Shown: piece by piece, positions 1 to 5,584 of the stretch | How the letters are laid out: each line of letters starts with the position of its first letter | Position numbering within the stretch: the first letter of the stretch is position 1 | Assembly (NCBI GenBank): GCA_937893785.1 | Contig: CALCSP010000427.1 | Coordinates: 1-12,333, forward strand | Length of the DNA stretch: 12,333 nucleotides | Reading direction: 5' to 3' | Source: an uncultured Verrucomicrobiales bacterium | Lineage (GTDB): Bacteria; Verrucomicrobiota; Verrucomicrobiia; Verrucomicrobiales; DEV007 | The notes under the pieces: model-generated | Told to the model about the DNA's origin: nothing | Database searches by the model: none | Seen by the model: only the letters and a program-made list of their open reading frames with translations | Made by a program: the position numbers and the translations under genes

Positions 1-55
1 ATTAAAATCTAATGGAAAGGCATGCGTTTATGCATCCTAAACAACACTGCACGTT

Positions 56-1012
56 TCAACTGAAATCTACCCTGTAATACTCAATCGTTTCCCTTAATCC
101 GCTTTCAAAGTCGCACAATGGCTCCCAACCCAGCTCATCGCGAGTCTTTGAAGAATTTATGGCATATCTCCAATCATGCCCGGGCCGATCCTTGACAAAA
201 GAAATCAACGATTCCGGCTTACCCAGAATCTCCAGAATGCCATGAACAATCTCGAGGTTGGTCCTCTCACAATCGGCCCCAAGGTTGTAAATAGCACCGG
301 GTTTACCCATTCTTAACGCCGCCAAAATACCACGACAGTGATCAACAACGTGAATCCAATCACGGACGTTCCCGCCATCACCATAGATCGGCAGTAAGTC
401 ATCGGACATTGCTTTGGAAATCATCAGGGGAATTAGCTTCTCAGGGAACTGGCAGGGGCCATAATTGTTAGAGCATCGAGTAATGACAACATCTTGGTCA
501 AAAGTCCGGTGCGCCGCCAATACCAACAAGTCAGCACCTGCCTTGCTAGCTGAATAGGGTGAACTTGGACTAAGGGGCGTGGTTTCCGTAAAGGGCATAT
601 CACCGGTTCCCAGGGAACCGTAGACCTCATCAGTGGAAATCTGAACAAACCGCGACACATTACATGCACGAGCAAGCCCAACCAGATTGGATGTTCCCAG
701 CACGTTGGTCTGCACAAAACGGTCAGGATCACTGATACTGCGATCAACATGAGACTCTGCCGCAAAATTGATAACCACATCAAATCTACCTGCTTCGAAC
801 ACATCCCTCATTGCCGATAAATCTGCGATATCGCCCTTGATGAAGCAATAACGGTCGCCATGCGCTGCCCGCACATCATCCAGATTTTCCTGCCGACCTG
901 CATATGTCAGCAGGTCTATATTGGTAATCTCACATTGCTGATCATCCTCAAGAAGCAGGCGAATAAAGTGAGCACCAATAAAGCCGCATCCACCTGTGAC
1001 AAGATAACGCAT
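56..1012 (-). CDS. rfbB: dTDP-glucose 4,6-dehydratase (RmlB/RfbB family)
   Basis: This cytoplasmic NAD-dependent short-chain dehydrogenase/reductase-family enzyme converts dTDP-glucose to dTDP-4-keto-6-deoxyglucose, the first committed step toward dTDP-rhamnose and other deoxysugars of surface polysaccharides. Visible motifs are the N-terminal Rossmann loop TGGCGFIGAHF, the catalytic stretch STDEVYG, the YSASK motif (YxxxK), RCSNNYGPCQFPEKLIP, and the substrate-side motif GDGGNVRDWIHVVDH. Together these are characteristic of RmlB rather than a generic epimerase. The ATG at 1012 gives 318 aa; a TTG codon directly before it is a less likely start. The length is slightly below the usual 330-360 aa, but the C-terminal GW-P--FESGLRETIEYY element is present, so it appears complete. 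It starts only 16 bp after the leuD stop and is probably cotranscribed with leuCD. No other rml genes are visible, so the exact sugar product in vivo is inferred. Confidence 0.93.
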   Translation of the reverse strand: MRYLVTGGCGFIGAHFIRLLLEDDQQCEITNIDLLTYAGRQENLDDVRAAHGDRYCFIKGDIADLSAMRDVFEAGRFDVVINFAAESHVDRSISDPDRFVQTNVLGTSNLVGLARACNVSRFVQISTDEVYGSLGTGDMPFTETTPLSPSSPYSASKAGADLLVLAAHRTFDQDVVITRCSNNYGPCQFPEKLIPLMISKAMSDDLLPIYGDGGNVRDWIHVVDHCRGILAALRMGKPGAIYNLGADCERTNLEIVHGILEILGKPESLISFVKDRPGHDWRYAINSSKTRDELGWEPLCDFESGLRETIEYYRVDFS

Positions 1013-1028
1013 CAAGACTCATCTATTG

Positions 1029-1631
1029 CTAGCCAGGAAGGTAACCCAAAGCAGATACGCGCTCTGCAATTACTGCTTCTGCCTCCTGTAGCTCAGCGAT
1101 TGGATCCCAGCGCCCTTGGGTAAGCGCCTCTCTTGCTGCTGCAGGAATATCAACTGAGAAAGTTAAATCCCCAGCGACAATTTCAGCATTAACAACATCA
1201 AGGTGCACCTCCATCTCAGGATTCAACTCAATAAGATCGGTAATCTTCTTGATGTCATCATGAGATGCGGCTGCACATGGCACCCCCAAGCCACAGCAAT
1301 TACCAAAAAATATTTCCGCGAAACTTTCAGCGATCACTGCACGAAACCCATACCTATACAGCGCCTGTGGCGCATGCTCCCGAGAGGAACCACACCCAAA
1401 ATTAGCATTCGATATAAGGATGGAAGCTCCCGAAAACCTCGGGTCATTGAGCGAGTGCTCTTTATCGTTACCATCATCATCTTTACGAACATCGTAAAAA
1501 AGAAACTCTCCTAACCCATCAAAGGTCACGCATTTCATGAAACGTGCAGGTATAATTCTATCGGTATCGATATCATTACCCTGAACATAAACTGCCCTGC
1601 CTACGACTTCTGTAATCTTCTCTAGGGCCAT
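1029..1631 (-). CDS. leuD: 3-isopropylmalate dehydratase small subunit
   Basis: This is the small subunit of isopropylmalate isomerase, which pairs with LeuC to interconvert 2- and 3-isopropylmalate in leucine biosynthesis. At 200 aa it matches the size of the E. coli-type bacterial subunit. It shows the aconitase swivel-domain signatures: GNDIDTDRIIPARFMK near residue 17 and NFGCGSSREHAPQAL near residue 77, the latter carrying the substrate-contacting SSREH segment. The ATG at 1631 lies 14 bp downstream of the leuC stop, so the two subunits are cotranslated from one message, as is normal. The bases before the start are AT-rich with no Shine-Dalgarno sequence. The stop is followed by 16 bp and then rfbB. 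Function is secure from motifs and from its neighbour. Confidence 0.97.
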   Translation of the reverse strand: MALEKITEVVGRAVYVQGNDIDTDRIIPARFMKCVTFDGLGEFLFYDVRKDDDGNDKEHSLNDPRFSGASILISNANFGCGSSREHAPQALYRYGFRAVIAESFAEIFFGNCCGLGVPCAAASHDDIKKITDLIELNPEMEVHLDVVNAEIVAGDLTFSVDIPAAAREALTQGRWDPIAELQEAEAVIAERVSALGYLPG

Positions 1632-1645
1632 AAATTCATTAATAA

Positions 1646-3055
1646 TTAAATTGAAAACACCTCACGAGCATCACTAATCGAACCCCTGACTGCAGCTGCT
1701 GCAACCATCACTGGACTCATAAGTACCGTGCGTCCAGTCGGACTACCCTGACGTCCCTTAAAATTCCTGTTCGATGAACTGGCACAAAGTTGATCTCCTA
1801 CCAGCTTATCGGGGTTCATGGCAAGGCACATTGAACAACCTGCACCTCTCCATTCGAATCCTGCCTCGGTAAAGATCTCATGCAATCCCTCATTGCGGGC
1901 AAGTGTGTCTACAATCTGCGAACCAGGAACTGCGATTGCTTTTACACCCTGTGCCACCTTATGCCCCTTGAGAAACTTTGCGACCTCTCGGAAATCGGAC
2001 AACCGACCATTGGTGCAACTGCCCAGAAAAGCCACATCGATCTTTGTACCCTTGATCGGCTCACCAGGCTCAAGCTTCATGTAATCAATTGCCTCCCGAA
2101 TCGATAATCTCGCATTTTCATCCTTTTCATCCTTCGGGTTCGGAATGACACCCTCTATAGAGAAGCCTTGGTCAGGGCTCACTCCCCATGTAACGGTTGG
2201 AGCAATCTCCTCTGCTGAAATATTGACGACATCGTCATATTCACAGTCAGAATCAGAAGCAAACGATTTCCACCGTAATACCGCTTCATCCCATTTGTCC
2301 TCACTGGGTGAATATGGTCGACCTTTAAGATACTCGAACGTCTTATCGTCTGGGTTCACATAACCACAACGGGCTCCACCCTCGATAGACATGTTGCAGA
2401 CCGTCATTCGCTCTTCCATTGAAAATGAATCAAAGAGTGAACCTCCATATTCATATGCATATCCAATTCCTCCATTAGCACCTAGCAAATTAATAATGTG
2501 TAGGGCCACATCCTTAGCATAAACTCCGGGCTTCAACTCTCCCTCAACATTAATCCTTCGCACCTTTAATTTGCCGAGGGACATCGTTTGAGTTGCTAAC
2601 ACATCCCTGACCTGAGTCGTTCCAATTCCAAATGCGATAGCCCCAAATGCTCCATGCGTAGCCGTATGTGAATCACCGCACGCTATAGTGCTTCCGGGCT
2701 GGGTAATTCCCTGCTCGGGCCCAACCACATGCACAACCCCCTGCTTTCCGGAACCCAGATCAAAATAGGTAACTCCAAACTCTTCAGCATTCTTGGCCAG
2801 CTCCTTGATCATAGCATCAGCCAAGGGATCACTGAAAGGTTCAACCCTCTGGTCGGTAGGCACAATATGATCAACTGTGGCAAAAGTACGAGAGGGATAC
2901 CTCACTTTCAGTCCTAGATCACGCAACATACCGAAGGCTTGCGGGGACGTCACTTCATGAATCAAGTGCGTTCCGATCAACAATTGCGTTTGACCGTTGG
3001 ACAGGCTGCGCACTGCATGCGCATCCCAGACTTTTTCGAAAAGATTCTGACCCAT
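1646..3055 (-). CDS. leuC: 3-isopropylmalate dehydratase large subunit
   Basis: This is the catalytic [4Fe-4S] subunit of isopropylmalate isomerase (leucine biosynthesis, cytoplasm). I place the start at the ATG at 3055 (MGQNLFEKVWDAHAV), giving 469 aa, the usual LeuC length. An in-frame ATG at 3091 adds 12 residues that do not look like LeuC. The iron-sulphur cysteines are C347 (FLGSCTNGR) and C407/C410 (GAGCSMC). The aconitase motifs ACGDSHTATHGAFG and SSNRNFKGRQG are intact, as is the LeuC-type AFGIGTTQVRDVLATQ segment. It is the first gene of a leftward leuC-leuD-rfbB cluster and is transcribed away from the 66-aa gene at 3217. Genes leuA and leuB are not in this window. The start has no evident Shine-Dalgarno sequence. 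Confidence 0.97.
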   Translation of the reverse strand: MGQNLFEKVWDAHAVRSLSNGQTQLLIGTHLIHEVTSPQAFGMLRDLGLKVRYPSRTFATVDHIVPTDQRVEPFSDPLADAMIKELAKNAEEFGVTYFDLGSGKQGVVHVVGPEQGITQPGSTIACGDSHTATHGAFGAIAFGIGTTQVRDVLATQTMSLGKLKVRRINVEGELKPGVYAKDVALHIINLLGANGGIGYAYEYGGSLFDSFSMEERMTVCNMSIEGGARCGYVNPDDKTFEYLKGRPYSPSEDKWDEAVLRWKSFASDSDCEYDDVVNISAEEIAPTVTWGVSPDQGFSIEGVIPNPKDEKDENARLSIREAIDYMKLEPGEPIKGTKIDVAFLGSCTNGRLSDFREVAKFLKGHKVAQGVKAIAVPGSQIVDTLARNEGLHEIFTEAGFEWRGAGCSMCLAMNPDKLVGDQLCASSSNRNFKGRQGSPTGRTVLMSPVMVAAAAVRGSISDAREVFSI

Positions 3056-3152
3056 GATTTTGCCGGGTGGCAGGTTAGCACAGGCTGCCAATGGCGCACA
3101 AAAAAACCGCTCTTAGGGCATAAAAGCTTAAAAATAGCGGACTCAAAGGCAA

Positions 3153-3176
3153 AGTATTTAATATTTATTAAATACT
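3153..3176. repeat. Perfect 24-bp AT-rich palindrome in divergent intergenic region
   Basis: Left arm AGTATTTAATA (3153-3163), a TT centre, and right arm TATTAAATACT (3166-3176) form an exact 11-bp inverted repeat. It lies 97 bp upstream of the leuC start and 40 bp upstream of the small gene at 3217, where a shared operator would sit. Smaller related motifs follow at 3180-3187 (AAGTACTT) and 3208-3215 (AAATACTT). A dyad of this size and base composition suggests a dimeric regulator site. A cruciform or a simple AT-rich promoter element are alternatives. It has no flanking T-run that would make it a terminator. Confidence 0.6.
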
Positions 3177-3185
3177 AACAAGTAC

Positions 3186-3214
3186 TTGACTATAACATTT
3201 ACTAAGCAAATACT
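3186..3214 (+). promoter_or_regulatory. Candidate sigma70-type promoter for the 66-aa gene
   Basis: TTGACT (3186-3191) is followed after 17 bp by AATACT (3209-3214). The spacing is ideal and the -35 hexamer good, but the -10 hexamer ends only 2 bp before the ATG at 3217. Transcription would then begin near 3221, giving a leaderless message that could only start at the second ATG (3223). An alternative pairing is TTAAAT (3168-3173), 17 bp, TATAAC (3191-3196). It would start near 3203 and give a leader of about 14 nt, and its -35 overlaps the palindrome. I cannot choose between them from sequence. Confidence 0.35.
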
Positions 3215-3216
3215 TC

Positions 3217-3417
3217 ATGGCGATGAAATCAGCAATCCTGTTGGCAAGCCCAAAGCTTCGTGCCCACCTTAGAAGGGTGCGCATACAGAAGCGTCTGCAG
3301 GAATTTGCCCAATTACCACTCTCCCCTCAAGATAGGGGATACCTGAAACTGGCCGAAATAGTGTTTTCCGGCAATGATTCTGCTGATCTTGAAACCTGCC
3401 ACGAACTGGTAGAATAA
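3217..3417 (+). CDS. Unrecognised 66-aa basic/helical protein
   Basis: I do not recognise a family. The product would be a small soluble protein with a strongly basic N-terminal half (KLRAHLRRVRIQKRLQEF, residues 13-30) likely to be helical. An acidic C-terminal part (SGNDSADLETCHELVE) follows. There is no signal peptide, no membrane span and only one cysteine. A second in-frame ATG at 3223 is an equally plausible start (64 aa). Neither has a Shine-Dalgarno sequence. In support of a real gene, it fills otherwise empty space between a divergent promoter region and the next gene, and its orientation and direction match the downstream genes. It is bracketed by two inverted repeats with related arms. 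The basic helix could bind nucleic acid, but that is speculation. Confidence 0.5.
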   Translation: MAMKSAILLASPKLRAHLRRVRIQKRLQEFAQLPLSPQDRGYLKLAEIVFSGNDSADLETCHELVE

Positions 3418-3431
3418 TCGTATCAGGAATG

Positions 3432-3458
3432 GATTTAATCGCTCACGCCGATTAAATC
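3432..3458 (+). repeat. Stem-loop between the 66-aa gene and the MetE-like gene
   Basis: GATTTAATCG (3432-3441) and CGATTAAATC (3449-3458) form a perfect 10-bp stem with the 7-nt loop CTCACGC. It starts 15 bp after the stop of the 66-aa gene and ends 42 bp before the ATG of the MetE-like gene. No T-run follows, so it is not a standard intrinsic terminator. It could be a processing or attenuation hairpin, or a protein-binding dyad. The arm core ATTTAAT/ATTAAAT is the same as in the palindrome at 3153-3176. Confidence 0.6.
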
Positions 3459-3500
3459 AGGTTTACAGCCTTCATCGTGTGGGGCAAATCTATACCCCAT

Positions 3501-4529
3501 ATGCGCAAGCATCCTCTTAGCACCACCGTCATTGGCAGCTACCCATTTCCAGGCTGGCTGGAATTTGCCAGCAACCATCTTGATGCGTTTGGAGAATCTG
3601 ACATTGCCGAAATTCAGGATGATGCGGTTACATGCGCCATTGCAGACCAGTTGAATGCAGGACTCGATGTCATCACTGATGGAGAACAGACACGCTTTGA
3701 CTTCAATCTTTCCTTTTATGGTCACCTTGACGGCATTTCCATGGAACCCGAATCACCTAGGCGGTTCGGTCCCCCAGCCCACGACCAACGTGGCAAGCAC
3801 CAGATCACAGGGGAATTAACCGCGCCCCGGGGTCTCGGTGCCGTACATGAGTTTCAACGCCTCGAACGTCTTGCCCCGCCGGGGCCCACCCTAAAGATGA
3901 GCGTCCCGGGACCATTCACGATGAGCGGCAGGCTCCAGCCAAATGCCGACTACCCTGATCGGTATGCTATAACAGAAGCACTTCTTCCAATCATATCACG
4001 GGAACTCGAGGATCTTGTGGCTGCCGGCTGCCGGGAAATATGTGTCGATGAGCCATCCATGAGCTGTTATGGCTACAAGGAGGATCCTGCTAATTTCGTG
4101 GATATATTCAACCGCACCGTCGAAGCTATATCTGGAAAGGCTAGACTTTCCACGCACCTCTGTTTCGGCAATTACAAAGGACATGCAGTTGGCTACCGGC
4201 GTTATGCACCACTTTTCCCGGCATTCCTTGGCTTAAAAGTAGACGAAATGCACCTCGAGATGGCAGGACGTGAATACTGTGAAATTGAGGCCATTGGCCC
4301 AATTGCCGAAAAAATGGATGTGGCCGTCGGTATCATTGATGTCAAAAGCTACCTAATCGAGCCCGTTGACATCCTCTCTGAACGGATCCGACAATGCCTC
4401 GAGTATGCTCCTGCCGATCGGCTAGTCCTTGCCCCCGATTGTGGCCTGAGCCAGACAGCTCGCTGGGCAGCCAAACAAAAACTGATCAATATGTGTGCGG
4501 CCGCCGACCAAGTACGCTCAAGCCTCTAA
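3501..4529 (+). CDS. MetE-like (core) cobalamin-independent methyltransferase
   Basis: This belongs to the UROD/MetE C-terminal catalytic-domain family (COG0620 type) of zinc-dependent thiol methyltransferases. With the ATG at 3501 it is 342 aa, less than half of full MetE (about 750 aa), and has no N-terminal MetE domain. It opens with the family motif TTVIGSYPFPGWLEF. All zinc ligands of MetE have visible counterparts: H219 and C221 (STHLCFGN), a glutamate in EMHLEMAGRE (probably E253) and C314 (LAPDCGLSQ). The strongly conserved ITDGEQTR segment lies at residues 58-65. A GTG at 3477 would add 8 residues. Stand-alone catalytic domains of this kind can be core methionine synthases with a non-folate methyl donor, or act on other thiols, so homocysteine as substrate is inferred. 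The stop is 9 bp before the next gene, so the two are probably cotranscribed. Confidence 0.85.
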   Translation: MRKHPLSTTVIGSYPFPGWLEFASNHLDAFGESDIAEIQDDAVTCAIADQLNAGLDVITDGEQTRFDFNLSFYGHLDGISMEPESPRRFGPPAHDQRGKHQITGELTAPRGLGAVHEFQRLERLAPPGPTLKMSVPGPFTMSGRLQPNADYPDRYAITEALLPIISRELEDLVAAGCREICVDEPSMSCYGYKEDPANFVDIFNRTVEAISGKARLSTHLCFGNYKGHAVGYRRYAPLFPAFLGLKVDEMHLEMAGREYCEIEAIGPIAEKMDVAVGIIDVKSYLIEPVDILSERIRQCLEYAPADRLVLAPDCGLSQTARWAAKQKLINMCAAADQVRSSL

Positions 4530-4538
4530 AGTTTATTC

Positions 4539-5393
4539 GTGAAAAAAGCCTTCGCCAAGGATGATGCCCTTTTGAGCGCGATACGATCGGCGCCAGAAAG
4601 CGAAGACCAATTCCATCTTTGGTGGCTTGGCCAAAGTGGCTTCCTTATCAAGTGGCAGTCATTCTGCCTGCTTTTCGATCCATATCTATCCGAATCGTTA
4701 AGTGTGAAATATGCCAACACGGATAAACCTCACGTCCGGATCACTGAGCGTGTCATTGATCCTGCACGGTTGGAATTTGTACAGGTGGTTACTTCATCAC
4801 ACAATCACACGGACCACTTGGACGCCGAAACCCTGCAAGCCATGGCACGGGTAAACCCCGACCTCAAACTTGTCTTGCCCGCTGCCAATGTTGAATTTGC
4901 AGAGGAACGCTTGGGATCCGTTCAGATGGAGATGATCGGCATGGACGACAAACAACCAGTTACAATCGATCCGTTCACCTTTCACGGTATCAGTGCCGCG
5001 CACAATGAGGTGGAGCGCAATAAAGCCGGGCAACCGGTATTTATGGGGTTTGTGGTGCAGTTTGGACCATGGAGTATCTATCACTCTGGGGACACTTTAT
5101 GGCATAAAGATCTGGTCAGTGAGTTGTGCACTCACCGGATCGACCTTGCATTTTTGCCTATCAATGGCAATGAGCCGGCACGGCGTGTTGCAGGCAACCT
5201 TAATGGCAGCGAGGCAGCTGCATTGGCGAAAGCAACGGGCACAAGGATGGTCATTCCCCATCATTTTGACATGTTTGAGTTCAACACTGCCGATCCCAAC
5301 GAATTCATCTCTTGTTGCCACCGCTTGGCTCAAAACCACCGAGTTTTACAACCTGGGGAAGGCTGGAACTCCAAGGGACTGGAGCCAGAATAG
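4539..5393 (+). CDS. Metallo-beta-lactamase-fold hydrolase, UlaG-like
   Basis: This 284-aa cytoplasmic protein belongs to the metallo-beta-lactamase superfamily, in the branch that includes UlaG (L-ascorbate-6-phosphate lactonase) and related beta-lactamase-like hydrolases. After an N-terminal FHLWWLGQSGFLIKW beta-strand region comes the metal-binding motif SSHNHTDHLD, with H88, H90, D92 and H93. Further metal ligands are H155 (SAAHNE), D185 (YHSGDT) and H241/H242 (IPHHFDMF), so the dinuclear site looks intact. There is no signal peptide. The start is a GTG at 4539, 9 bp after the MetE-like stop. Upstream in-frame alternatives are blocked by the overlap, and no Shine-Dalgarno sequence is seen. 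Its substrate is unknown. No phosphotransferase or sugar genes are nearby to support an ascorbate role, so I would not name it ulaG. Confidence 0.85.
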   Translation: MKKAFAKDDALLSAIRSAPESEDQFHLWWLGQSGFLIKWQSFCLLFDPYLSESLSVKYANTDKPHVRITERVIDPARLEFVQVVTSSHNHTDHLDAETLQAMARVNPDLKLVLPAANVEFAEERLGSVQMEMIGMDDKQPVTIDPFTFHGISAAHNEVERNKAGQPVFMGFVVQFGPWSIYHSGDTLWHKDLVSELCTHRIDLAFLPINGNEPARRVAGNLNGSEAAALAKATGTRMVIPHHFDMFEFNTADPNEFISCCHRLAQNHRVLQPGEGWNSKGLEPE

Positions 5394-5584
5394 CGCAAAA
5401 GAAGCCATTAACGGCAACCGAGAAGCCATTCCAAATCGAGCAACTCAAGGGTTTATTTATTGTATGTCGCTAAAATAGAGTTACTTACGTGAAAATTGGA
5501 GAAGTGGTTCATTTCTATGAATGGCAATGAGAGGAAAGTTGTTTTTCCTGTGAATACCTGTAGGTTTCCCGCCCCTTAGATAAT

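Noticed and set aside
3087..3216. Leucine attenuator leader peptide upstream of leuC
   Set aside because: On the leftward strand I see no short frame rich in leucine codons followed by alternative hairpins and a T-run.
3435..3725. Leftward 96-codon frame opposite the MetE-like gene start
   Set aside because: It lies antisense to a well-supported coding region, and its translation shows no family motif; it is a shadow frame.
5400..5430. AGAAGCCATT occurring twice, 21 bp apart, after the MBL gene
   Set aside because: Only two 10-bp copies with no further repetition or symmetry; compatible with chance and too little for an array or iteron.
4993..5478. Rightward 161-codon frame overlapping the MBL gene
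   Set aside because: It covers the HSGDT and HHFDM regions of the hydrolase in another frame and has no recognisable features of its own.
5532..5549. AGGAAA/TTTCCT hairpin upstream of secDF
   Set aside because: A 6-bp AT-rich stem is weak, it is not followed by a T-run in a useful place, and the AGGA is too far (about 50 bp) from the ATG to act as its ribosome site.
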